From Gemmatimonadota bacterium (GTDB taxonomy: Bacteria > Latescibacterota > UBA2968): a stretch of 64,000 nt of DNA. Positions 55,112 through 63,593 of the stretch are shown here, one piece after another. The notes beneath the pieces were generated by a model. The model did not search any database. It saw nothing but the letters and a program-made list of their open reading frames with translations, and had not been told where the DNA came from. Location: the NCBI GenBank assembly GCA_026705765.1, contig JAPPAB010000054.1:62001-126000 (forward strand), given 5' to 3'. Each line of letters starts with the position of its first letter. Within the stretch, counting starts at the first letter, position 1. Made by a program: the position numbers and the translations under genes.

Positions 55112-57025
55112 TCAGGGTTGGTTGAGTTCTGATACGGTGTCCAGGCTAAGGCCTCCGCGGATGAAGGTTTCCCAGCTGTGTACGGGGAGCTCTTTCAAGA
55201 TATTCAGGAGATTTTTCCGGTTGATTTGAGGAACTTCATTCGGGCTCAATTTGACCAGGCGAATCAGCGCGTCCATGGCGAATCCGACGTCGATGACATT
55301 TTTGTCGGTTCGGACAATGTCTTTCAAGGTCTCGATTGTCGGTTCGAGTGTATTGCCGAGGATTTTGGCGCCGTGGGAACAGAGGATGACGATGGACCAC
55401 AGGGCGTTTTCCCGGACGGTAGAGCGAACGGGATCAAAGCGGTCGAGGCCAAAATCGACGCCACTGCCTTCGCAGACGTCGCAGTCGTCGGTTGGGCGAA
55501 CAAATTTGATGCTTCGTTTTTGTGCTTTGTCCATGCCAGGGCGGTTTTCTTCTCGGCTGAGGCTTTGTAAGAGCGCATCGATGCAAGCGGGGATTAGATC
55601 AGTGCCTTTACCGGTAGCTACTGCACGGCGTCCCAAACAGCCCAGGGTTCCCGCGGCTACAGAACGGACATAGACAGAGGAATCGTTGTGTAAGCAGGTG
55701 GTAACTGCGTCGAGTACGTCCTTTGTGAGATGGCTGGCATCGCCCAGGCCATAGACGCCTGCTTTGCGAATCCATTTGATGGGCGATCGGGTTGCTTCGA
55801 TGAGTGTGTCTGTCGCGTCTGGTCCCACAGCGATCAGGCCGTATGTGGCTGCGCGTCGCACATTTTCGCGGTCGGTGTAGAGGGCGCGTCCGAGAAATTT
55901 GGTGGCCAATGCCGGGTCGCCAATTGAGGCGAGTTTGTAAGCTGCTCCAATTCGGACGGGTTCAGCTTCGTCGTATTTGGCGTGGAGTTGTTCGAATAGG
56001 GCTTTGGCTGCGCGCTCTTTTTCTGTTTGCGAGGCAGATTTTGATTCGGGACGCGGTGGCGGTGCCTGGCCGGTTTTGATCCAGTGATGATGATAGCGCC
56101 ACACTTCGGTGGCATCGTCTGGTGCCTCGGAGAGGTTGACGCTGGTGATGGGGTCGATGCCGAGGTCGTTCATTGGTACAGCGGTTGTTAAACCGTTGGG
56201 GGATGGATCGGTAGTGCGATAGAGCCAGAAGCGCCACATAAAGCGCGGGTTGTCTTCCCAGGTGCGCCAGTCATCGCGCCGGTGGTTGCCTCTGTGGAAG
56301 GTGTTGTGCGAGTAGATGACCACGCTGCCTGCGCGGAGTGGGCCTGCTTCAAAGGGGAGTACGAGAGGCCATTGTGTGTCGGTGACGGCATCGCGCATGC
56401 GAATGTCGTGGGCGGTACGCTGGTTGACGATGTCTTCTATATCGTATTTGGATTGGGGACCGCTGACGTGTTCGCTTTGCATGTCGAAGAAGTAGGCAAA
56501 ATCGAGGTGGTCTGCGCCCGCAAAGTTGTCGTGGTTTTCTTCGTGGTTAAAGGTCCAATATTGTGAGTAGGGGATGGTTGCTGTGGGCCCCATTTCTGCT
56601 TTGACGTCTTGAGGATAATACAGCATTTCCAGTTGGACGGCCTGATGATGGCGTTGTTTTCGACTGTTGTAGGGACCGTTGTCGTCTTTGTGCCAGTGTT
56701 GATCTCTGGGTCCGCTGGTAAAGACTGCGTTGTGGGTAAAGGGGACGATGGCCCAATTTTTACCTGCGAGTTGGTCACAGGCTGAGACGAGGCCGGGTGC
56801 GTTGAGGACTTCGAGTACGTCGGGGATGATGCCCGTTGTGACGCGTTTTTTTTCGCTTAAAGCCTTTTTTTCGTGATCGTAAACGCGTTTGTGGATTTCG
56901 GCAGGGATGCCCAGGTCTTCGGGAGCGAGTATGACTATGCCCCGGCTTGCAAAATCTGTGACCAGACGGTCGGGTGTGGTATATGTGAGGGGGGTAAAAT
57001 CAGATGTTCGGGTGCGGAAACTCAT
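55112..57025 (-). CDS. PhyH oxygenase fused to HEAT repeats
   Basis: 637 residues. N-terminal 300 residues are PhyH-like: HWHKDDNGPYN (HxD), TFHRGNHRRDDW (distal His) and WRFWLYRTTD. From about 330 to 600, HEAT-like repeats (AAYKLASIGDPALATKFLGRALYTDRENVRRAATYGLIAVG and on), with CDVCEG of unknown role. HEAT repeats usually bind proteins, so this may be a scaffolded oxygenase. Likely cotranscribed with the sulfatase. Confidence 0.82.
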   Translation of the reverse strand: MSFRTRTSDFTPLTYTTPDRLVTDFASRGIVILAPEDLGIPAEIHKRVYDHEKKALSEKKRVTTGIIPDVLEVLNAPGLVSACDQLAGKNWAIVPFTHNAVFTSGPRDQHWHKDDNGPYNSRKQRHHQAVQLEMLYYPQDVKAEMGPTATIPYSQYWTFNHEENHDNFAGADHLDFAYFFDMQSEHVSGPQSKYDIEDIVNQRTAHDIRMRDAVTDTQWPLVLPFEAGPLRAGSVVIYSHNTFHRGNHRRDDWRTWEDNPRFMWRFWLYRTTDPSPNGLTTAVPMNDLGIDPITSVNLSEAPDDATEVWRYHHHWIKTGQAPPPRPESKSASQTEKERAAKALFEQLHAKYDEAEPVRIGAAYKLASIGDPALATKFLGRALYTDRENVRRAATYGLIAVGPDATDTLIEATRSPIKWIRKAGVYGLGDASHLTKDVLDAVTTCLHNDSSVYVRSVAAGTLGCLGRRAVATGKGTDLIPACIDALLQSLSREENRPGMDKAQKRSIKFVRPTDDCDVCEGSGVDFGLDRFDPVRSTVRENALWSIVILCSHGAKILGNTLEPTIETLKDIVRTDKNVIDVGFAMDALIRLVKLSPNEVPQINRKNLLNILKELPVHSWETFIRGGLSLDTVSELNQP

Positions 57026-57067
57026 GTTTCTGGTTCTCCTTTGGGATTGAGAGGGCGACTCAATAAG

Positions 57068-57096
57068 TTGATTTTTAGAGCATTTTCCGGTACTAT
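57068..57096 (+). promoter_or_regulatory. Predicted promoter of the glycosyltransferase gene
   Basis: TTGATT (57068-57073), 17-nt spacer, TACTAT (57091-57096), about 55 bp before the start at 57154. Confidence 0.5.
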
Positions 57097-57153
57097 GTCA
57101 TTTATCATACAAAAATTTTATGTTTGGGTAAACAGCCTATTCTCACTTCTTAT

Positions 57154-57834
57154 ATGACTTCTCTAATCGTTTTTGTCAAAAATCCAATTCCCGGAGCGGT
57201 TAAGACCCGGTTGCAGACGCGCTATGCACCCGATCAGGTTGCGGCCCTGTACACCGCGTTTGTGCGCGATGTGCTGGAGCGGGCCGAAAGTATCGATGTT
57301 GATCGACGGGTGATCGCTTTTGATCCGTCCGATGCAAGGTCTGAGGTTTGCGCGCTTTTTGGTGGGGGGATGAAGGCGCTATGGGAGTTCGTTCCTCAGG
57401 TGCAGGATGATCTTGGTGTTCGTATGCGAGAAGCTCTTGTTCAAGAACTCGACGCTGGTGCATCGGCAGCCGTTCTCATTGGTACGGATATTCCCTCTCT
57501 TCCAGCCAGCCATATTACACAGGCATTCGATTTGCTGCGTGCAAAGGATGTTGTTTTAGGTCCGAGTATAGATGGTGGATACTATCTCGTTGGTGTTTCA
57601 AAATCTACGCCGGAGATTTTTGAGGATGTGGAATGGAGCACGCCCGGGGTTCTGGCGCAGACTATTGACCGCGTTCAGTGTGCTGGACATACGCTCGGTC
57701 TCGTTCCTCCCTGGTTTGATGTCGATACGCCCGATGAACTCGATCTTCTTCTCGCCCATGCGCGTGCGACAATACTCGCTACGGGCATAGATCCCTTACC
57801 GCATACCCATGTCTGTTTGTCGAACTTGACTTGA
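57154..57834 (+). CDS. DUF2064/TIGR04282-type GT-A glycosyltransferase
   Basis: 226 residues from ATG 57154. VFVKNPIPGAVKTRL, LIGTDIPSLPASHI, VLGPSIDGGYYLVG and PGVLAQT follow the family proposed to act as nucleotidyl/glycosyl transferases; some members lie by arsenosugar genes, but none is seen here. Confidence 0.85.
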   Translation: MTSLIVFVKNPIPGAVKTRLQTRYAPDQVAALYTAFVRDVLERAESIDVDRRVIAFDPSDARSEVCALFGGGMKALWEFVPQVQDDLGVRMREALVQELDAGASAAVLIGTDIPSLPASHITQAFDLLRAKDVVLGPSIDGGYYLVGVSKSTPEIFEDVEWSTPGVLAQTIDRVQCAGHTLGLVPPWFDVDTPDELDLLLAHARATILATGIDPLPHTHVCLSNLT

Positions 57835-57854
57835 TCTTTTTGGGCGCGTATCTT
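57826..57854 (+). promoter_or_regulatory. Predicted promoter of the ABC-MATE operon
   Basis: TTGACT (57826-57831), 17-nt spacer, TATCTT (57849-57854). The -35 overlaps the end of the glycosyltransferase gene. Start of transcription about 25 nt before the ATG. Confidence 0.65.
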
Positions 57855-57886
57855 GCGCAGTCATCATTTCGAGATAGGAGTTCTGA

Positions 57887-58855
57887 ATGATTATTCGCTA
57901 CATTTTTGTGCTTTTCTTTGCTTTCTCTTGTCTGCATCCCGCAATCGCTCAGGAGCGCTATAAATTTGCTTTTGTCACGCATGGGGGACCGGGAAATCCA
58001 TTCTGGAATGTCGTGATCAAGGGGATGGAAGATGCGGCCAGGCGCTATGATGTGGATGTGCAATGGCTGAGCAATCCCACATTTTCAATTGCGGATATGC
58101 CCAATTTCCTCGATGACGCTATTGCAAATAAGGTCAATGGTATTGGTATTACGTGTCCGGATCCCGAAGCTATCCGGGAGAGTGTTGTGCGCGCACACGC
58201 GGCGGGTATTCCCATTATTGTGCTCAATACGGCGGATCCCAATGCGGGGGGGGGTGATGCATTGCCCACGCAATTTTACGTGGGTGCCAGCGAGTATCTC
58301 GGCGGTCAGTCCAATGCAAGAGCTATTCTCGCGGAGGCGGAAAAGCGCGGGATAGCGGTTCAACGCGCCGTGTGTCCTATCCAGGAGCTCGGGCACAGTG
58401 GTCTCGAAGCGCGGTTTGCCGGGTTCTCGAGTATTTTTGAGGAGAGAGGTATTGTAGTTGATGGTTTGACCATATCTAACGATGTCGAGCAGTCTGCAGG
58501 CTTGTTGCGCGACTATTTTCTCGGGCATCCCGAAACCAATGCCATCGCCACCCTGGGACCACTGCCAGCTGATGCTTTTTATCTTTTTGTGGAGGAAGAG
58601 GGAAAAAAAGCTGGCGAAATTTTGCATGTTACCCACGATACGAGTACGTCTATATTTGACCATATTCGGAGGGGATATACGGTTCAGGCTGTCGATCAAC
58701 AGCCCTATTTGCAGGGTTATCTGACTGTTTCTTTTTTGTATTTGAATAATGCCTATGGTCTTACGCTCGCACAGGATGTGCTCACAGGTCCGTTCGCCAT
58801 CAATGCAACAAATGTTGACCGCATTGCCAGATTAGTGGCCGCAGGTTATAGATAG
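57887..58855 (+). CDS. Sugar-type ABC importer substrate-binding protein
   Basis: 322 residues. Sec signal peptide ending AIAQ, then RYKFAFVTHGGPGNPFWNVVIKGMEDAARRYDVDVQWLSNP, a type I periplasmic binding fold of the ribose/galactose/rhizopine group. Ligand unknown. First gene of the operon, followed 8 bp later by the permease. Confidence 0.9.
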   Translation: MIIRYIFVLFFAFSCLHPAIAQERYKFAFVTHGGPGNPFWNVVIKGMEDAARRYDVDVQWLSNPTFSIADMPNFLDDAIANKVNGIGITCPDPEAIRESVVRAHAAGIPIIVLNTADPNAGGGDALPTQFYVGASEYLGGQSNARAILAEAEKRGIAVQRAVCPIQELGHSGLEARFAGFSSIFEERGIVVDGLTISNDVEQSAGLLRDYFLGHPETNAIATLGPLPADAFYLFVEEEGKKAGEILHVTHDTSTSIFDHIRRGYTVQAVDQQPYLQGYLTVSFLYLNNAYGLTLAQDVLTGPFAINATNVDRIARLVAAGYR

Positions 58856-58863
58856 GATTTCTG

Positions 58864-60042
58864 TTGAAGCCTTATGACGCCATTCGCACCCGCCTTGCGC
58901 GCTCGCCAGAAGCCGGCGCCGCAGCGGGTTTTTCTGTTATATTTTTAGTTTTCGCACTCGCCACGCCAGATACATTTCTCTCCCATAGCGCGATTTCTTC
59001 CATTCTCAATAGTCAGGCCGTTCCGGGCATCCTCGCGATCGGTATTACGCTGTTGATGATTTCTGGAGAGTTTGACCTTTCAGTTGGTTCTATTCTGGGG
59101 GTGTCTTCTCTCGCATTTCTCTATGCAACCGTAAGTGGTGTACCTATTTTACTCGGGGCAGGAATTGGATTAGTTGTCGGCTGTTTGCTCGGTCTGATCA
59201 ATGGGTTGCTTCTGGTATCCACGGGCATTCCCTCTTTTATTATTACGCTGGGGACGATGCTCGCTTATCGCGCTATTCCACTTACGGCTATTTCCGGTGG
59301 GCGCATTATTCGATATGCCGATTATTCGCGCGAGTCTCCGATTCTCGAAGTGCCCGGTCCAGTGGTTTTTATTTTGACGCTCGCACTTTTTTTTCTCGTT
59401 CTGTGGATAGCGCGGGATATCTGGCGGGCGAGAAATCAGTCCGTAAAGTCCAAAATCCTGGTTGCTGCAGCGCTTCTTTTTGTCGCTTATCTCGTCATTG
59501 AGGCACTTTTACCCCATCCTTTGATGCCGGTTAAAATTGATTTTTTTTACGCGCTCAATGGACGCATTGAACCGGGGAACTACCGCACTGGCATTCTGTG
59601 GTGGATAGGGCTGACCGCGGTTTTTGCGATTATTTTGAGTCAGTCTCGTTTTGGCAATGCTGTTTTTGCCACGGGGGGCAATGCCCAGGCGGCGCGTTTG
59701 CAGGGTATTCGGATTGACCGCGTGCGCGTGACCAATTTTGTCATTTCGGGATTTCTCGCTGCGCTCGCGGGTATTATTCAGGTCGCACGACTCAAGAGCG
59801 TCGATCCGTTGCGCGGTACGGGGCTGGAACTCGAGGTTATCGCCGCGGTTGTCATTGGTGGCACGCTGCTTACAGGGGGGTATGGCAGTTTGATCGGTTC
59901 GGCTATTGGCACTGCGCTGACCGGTATGTTGCGCACGGGGCTTGTTCTTATGCAGGTTCCCTCCAATGCTTTTCGGGGTGCTATTGGTGCTATTATGATT
60001 GTGGCTGTTGTGATTAACAATTTTGTGCGGAAAGAACGCTGA
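58864..60042 (+). CDS. ABC importer permease (RbsC-like)
   Basis: 392 residues, TTG start with TAGGAT upstream. FDLSVGSILGVSSLAFLYATVSG, NGLLLVSTGIPSFIITLGTM and GGNAQAARLQGIRIDRVRV-TNFVISG are typical; about ten helices with an insert near 180-220 (KSKILVAAALLFVAYLVIEALL). Confidence 0.9.
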   Translation: MKPYDAIRTRLARSPEAGAAAGFSVIFLVFALATPDTFLSHSAISSILNSQAVPGILAIGITLLMISGEFDLSVGSILGVSSLAFLYATVSGVPILLGAGIGLVVGCLLGLINGLLLVSTGIPSFIITLGTMLAYRAIPLTAISGGRIIRYADYSRESPILEVPGPVVFILTLALFFLVLWIARDIWRARNQSVKSKILVAAALLFVAYLVIEALLPHPLMPVKIDFFYALNGRIEPGNYRTGILWWIGLTAVFAIILSQSRFGNAVFATGGNAQAARLQGIRIDRVRVTNFVISGFLAALAGIIQVARLKSVDPLRGTGLELEVIAAVVIGGTLLTGGYGSLIGSAIGTALTGMLRTGLVLMQVPSNAFRGAIGAIMIVAVVINNFVRKER

Positions 60043-60050
60043 GGATACAT

Positions 60051-60833
60051 GTGGCTTTGCTCGAACTCAAAAATATCGGTCGGCGCTTTGGGCATATTGT
60101 CGCGCTGAAAGGCGTTGATTTCACGCTTGAGGATGGCGAAGTTCTCGCGCTTTTAGGCGATAATGGGGCGGGCAAATCTACGCTGATTAAGGTGATTACG
60201 GGTGTTTATCCGCCGAGTGAAGGCGATATGTATTTTGGGGATGAGGTCATTCGGTTCGACTCGCCACAGGATGCCCGAGATTTGGGGATTGAGACCGTTT
60301 ATCAGGACCTCGCGCTTGTGCCGAGTATGAGCATTGCGCGCAATTTTTATCTGGGGAGAGAACTCGTTAAGCGGGTCGGTCCGTTTGCGCTTTTCGATCA
60401 GGCGGCGATGGATACAGGCGCGGCCGCGGCGCTGGGTGAGATAGGTATTCACATTCGCAATGCGAGCGAATCCGTTGCCCGTCTTTCCGGTGGCGAGCGA
60501 CAATCGATTGCCATAGCCCGCGCCCTTCACTTTGGGTCTCGCGTGCTCATTCTCGATGAACCGACTTCTGCGCTTTCTGTTGGCGAAACGCGCAAGGTGC
60601 TGGGCTATATTGCGGCTGCTAAAGAAAAAGGGTTAGGAGTTATTTTTATTACGCATAATATTACCCATGTGTTTGAGGTTGCTGATCGGGCAACTATTCT
60701 CAGCCACGGCGAAAAGGTCGGCGATTTTCCGATCTGCGATGTCACGCAGGACGATGTCGCAGCTATGGTGATGGGGCAGGGTATTCCCGAACATCTTTTA
60801 ACTTTATGTCCAAACCACTCGAAACGACAGTAG
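60051..60833 (+). CDS. ABC importer ATP-binding protein (single domain)
   Basis: 260 residues, GTG start after GAGGAT. Walker A GDNGAGKSTL, signature LSGGERQS, Walker B VLILDEPTSAL, ITHNI His switch. RbsA-type proteins have two such domains; this one has one, like FrcA. Its 3' end overlaps the MATE gene by 28 bp. Confidence 0.92.
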   Translation: MALLELKNIGRRFGHIVALKGVDFTLEDGEVLALLGDNGAGKSTLIKVITGVYPPSEGDMYFGDEVIRFDSPQDARDLGIETVYQDLALVPSMSIARNFYLGRELVKRVGPFALFDQAAMDTGAAAALGEIGIHIRNASESVARLSGGERQSIAIARALHFGSRVLILDEPTSALSVGETRKVLGYIAAAKEKGLGVIFITHNITHVFEVADRATILSHGEKVGDFPICDVTQDDVAAMVMGQGIPEHLLTLCPNHSKRQ

Positions 60834-62188
60834 AATCCACTGAGCGCAAAGTCGATCTTTCGCTAACAGGGAAGATCCTCGGGATGACCTTACCCGTTGC
60901 TGGGGGAGGCATGATCGAGACGGCTGTGCATATGGCGCAACTCTTTATGATCGGGAAGCTCGGTCCCGTAGCCCTTTCTGCGGTGGGTATTGCTCAGGTG
61001 TTTACGCGCGTGCTCTTCACTGCGATGATGTCCATTTCGAGAGGCGCGCTGACGATGGTCGCACAGGCGATTGGCGCAGATTCTATGCGCGAAGCCAGTG
61101 CAGCGGCGAAGCAGGCGTTTTCCCTGCTTTTTTTGTTTAGTATCGCTTTTGGCCTGGGTAGTTTGGTTCTTTCGCCTTTTTTGATTCCGATGATGACCTC
61201 CGATTCCGAGGTGGCGGCTCTGGGTACGCCGTATTTACAGGTTTTCTTTTTGGGCGTTCCCTTTATGACGCTGAATCGCGCGATTGCGAGTTGCTTTCAG
61301 GGTGCTGGGGATACGCGTACGCCTTTCTATCTGAGTTTGATCAGTAGTAGTATTCAAATTGTAATGTGTTTTCTTCTTATTTTTGGTCACTGGGGTTTGC
61401 CGAAAATGGGCGTTGTGGGGGCTGCTGTGGGCGGTCTTTTGGGGCGCAGTGCGGCAACTTTAATCGGGCTTGGGTGTCTTTATAGCGGGCGTTTTGCGCT
61501 CACGCTTTTGCCCGATACATCTTACCGATTTAACTGGGATGTTGCGCGTCGCATCCTCAAGATTGGCGTACCCTCTGGTCTGCAAGGCATATTGCGCAAT
61601 GGCTCAGGTGTGGTTTATCTCAAACTCATTGCCATGTCCACATTATCTACAACTGCGGTTGCGGCGTATGCTATTGGGGGTCAGGTAGAACACATTTTGC
61701 GGCGAACCGGGTTGGCTTTTGGCACGGTTGCAACAGCTATGGTAGGGCAGCATTTGGGGGCGAAAGAGCCCGCTGGTGCAGAGCGCCACGGTTGGACTAT
61801 TCTCTTTATTTCAGTTGTGACCAATATTGCCCTGTCGCTGCCCGCCGTGGTGTTTGCCGGAGTTTTTATGTCGGTATTTACGGATGCACAAGAGGTGATC
61901 AGTACCGGTGTCATTTACCTTTATGCGATGGTCGTTGCCGAACCATTTTTGTGTGCCTCCAATACGAGTAGCGGGAGTCTCAGAGGTGCTGGCGATACGA
62001 TGCCTCCGATGTATTATACCCTGATTGCCCAGTGGCTCGTTCGCCTGCCCGTCGCTTATGTTCTGGGGTTTACGCTTGGGTTTGATATTGAAGGTATATG
62101 GGTCGCGCTTATTGTTTACAGTATTGTACAGGGTGTACTTACCGTTCGCAAATTCGCCCAGGGCCATTGGAAAAAGCATCAGATTTAA
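60806..62188 (+). CDS. MATE family efflux transporter
   Basis: 460 residues, twelve helices in two repeats. GGGMIETAVHMAQLFMIGKLGP, FMTLNRAIASCFQGAGDTRTPF, and the second-half counterpart EPFLCASNTSSGSLRGAGDTMPP. Na+ or H+ coupled exporter. Start lies inside the ATPase gene, so coupled expression with an importer is likely, an unusual pairing. Confidence 0.92.
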   Translation: MSKPLETTVESTERKVDLSLTGKILGMTLPVAGGGMIETAVHMAQLFMIGKLGPVALSAVGIAQVFTRVLFTAMMSISRGALTMVAQAIGADSMREASAAAKQAFSLLFLFSIAFGLGSLVLSPFLIPMMTSDSEVAALGTPYLQVFFLGVPFMTLNRAIASCFQGAGDTRTPFYLSLISSSIQIVMCFLLIFGHWGLPKMGVVGAAVGGLLGRSAATLIGLGCLYSGRFALTLLPDTSYRFNWDVARRILKIGVPSGLQGILRNGSGVVYLKLIAMSTLSTTAVAAYAIGGQVEHILRRTGLAFGTVATAMVGQHLGAKEPAGAERHGWTILFISVVTNIALSLPAVVFAGVFMSVFTDAQEVISTGVIYLYAMVVAEPFLCASNTSSGSLRGAGDTMPPMYYTLIAQWLVRLPVAYVLGFTLGFDIEGIWVALIVYSIVQGVLTVRKFAQGHWKKHQI

Positions 62189-62198
62189 TTTTTCACTT

Positions 62199-62215
62199 AT
62201 ATACTTTTAGTATAT
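62199..62215. promoter_or_regulatory. Candidate operator ATATAC-TTTTA-GTATAT
   Basis: Perfect 6-bp inverted repeat with 5-bp centre, 70 bp before the metal permease gene. AT-rich palindromes of this kind suit ArsR/SmtB or Fur-type metal repressors. No regulator is adjacent within the window. Confidence 0.4.
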
Positions 62216-62284
62216 CGCGATAAAATTTTTCAGCCCGGGTTGATGGCCAGCACGTCATCTGTCTGGCAGAGAGGGTGAGGTCAA

Positions 62285-63535
62285 TTGGTTTTAAAAGTTC
62301 TCCAGGTATTGACCAGTTTTCTTGATTTTCTCTGGTTATCGTTTTTGTTGTTAGCGCCTATGCTAATGCTGGGGCTATTTCTTTCTGGCTTGATTCACGT
62401 ATTTATCTCGCGTGAAGCTATTTTGCGGTGGTTGCGTGAGGATAGCTTGAAATCCGTAAGCACAAGTGCTGCCGTCGGCGTGCCGGTGCCGCTTTGCAGT
62501 TGCTCGGTTGTGCCAGTAGTTGCCGAGATGCGCAATAAGGGCGCGTCCCGTTCGTCCTGTATGTCTTTTCTGATCACGGCGCCGGAAACAGGTGCGGATT
62601 CGATTCTGGTCACGAACGCATTTTTTGGATTTATTGTCGCTATTGTCAGGCCCATCATCAGTTTTATTACCGCTGTCGTCGCCGGTATTTTTTGTATTGG
62701 TCTCATACGAGATGATCGCGACGAGACTGAGAGGAGCGATCGCAGTCGTGACCGTGGTCAAGACTGCGATCATGAATGTGACCACGACCATGGGCACGAA
62801 CCTCTGGTGTCTGGAAGCGATGATTGCTACGTTAGTCCCTCACAACTGAAGACGTTATTTTTTGGTTGGGTGAGGAAGGTCAAGCACGACAAACGCGATA
62901 TGGTTCGGGCCAACGACAAACAAATTTCTGAGGACGATTTGACTTTTAAAAAAGTCGTCAGGCATATTTTTCGCTATGGCTTTGTAGAAATAGCGGACGA
63001 TATTCTGTTTGCGTTGATCGTGGGCATCGCGCTGGGAGGCGTGATCTATCTGGCGATTCCGAGCGATCTGATGTCAAATGCGTATGCGCGCTGGTTGTCC
63101 TACCCCGTTATGGTGCTGGTTGGTGTACCTCTCTATATCTGTGCGTCCGCGAGTACTCCGATAGCCGCCGCGCTAGTCGCCAAGGGGTTTAGTCCTGGCG
63201 CGGCGATGATTTTTCTGATGACTGGACCGGCGACCAATACGGGCACTATTGCGATTATTGTCAGCCAGTTCGGCACGCGCTTTGCATCCATCTATGTCTC
63301 ATCGGTGATCGCAGTTACTGTCGTGCTGGGCATTGCGGTTGATCTTCTGCTTCTCGCCCTCGGCGTGACGATTCCCGTGTACCTTGGTCCCTCGGAGTCA
63401 GAGACCATTCAACTCATCCAATGGGGCAGTGCTTTTGCCATGATTGCCCTGATTGTTTGGCGATTCCGCGCAGGTGCTTTTAAGAGTGGCTATGAGGATA
63501 TGTTGTTCAATATCCGCCCTCTGTTCAAACTGTGA
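62285..63535 (+). CDS. SO_0444/YraQ-type permease, putative Cu/Zn efflux
   Basis: 416 residues, TTG start with GAGGT upstream. PVPLCSCSVVPVVAEMRNKGASRSSCMSFLITAPETG contains the Cys-Ser-Cys membrane motif of these permeases; second half repeats as VPLYICASASTPIAAALVAKGFSPGAAMIFLMTGPATNTG. A middle loop is rich in Asp, His and Cys (QDCDHECDHDHGHE) and would bind metal. About ten helices. Confidence 0.88.
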   Translation: MVLKVLQVLTSFLDFLWLSFLLLAPMLMLGLFLSGLIHVFISREAILRWLREDSLKSVSTSAAVGVPVPLCSCSVVPVVAEMRNKGASRSSCMSFLITAPETGADSILVTNAFFGFIVAIVRPIISFITAVVAGIFCIGLIRDDRDETERSDRSRDRGQDCDHECDHDHGHEPLVSGSDDCYVSPSQLKTLFFGWVRKVKHDKRDMVRANDKQISEDDLTFKKVVRHIFRYGFVEIADDILFALIVGIALGGVIYLAIPSDLMSNAYARWLSYPVMVLVGVPLYICASASTPIAAALVAKGFSPGAAMIFLMTGPATNTGTIAIIVSQFGTRFASIYVSSVIAVTVVLGIAVDLLLLALGVTIPVYLGPSESETIQLIQWGSAFAMIALIVWRFRAGAFKSGYEDMLFNIRPLFKL

Positions 63536-63593
63536 TATCTATAATCAATCCAGATCATTTGAGTTTTTGGTTTAAATCACTGCGGATTCGAAT

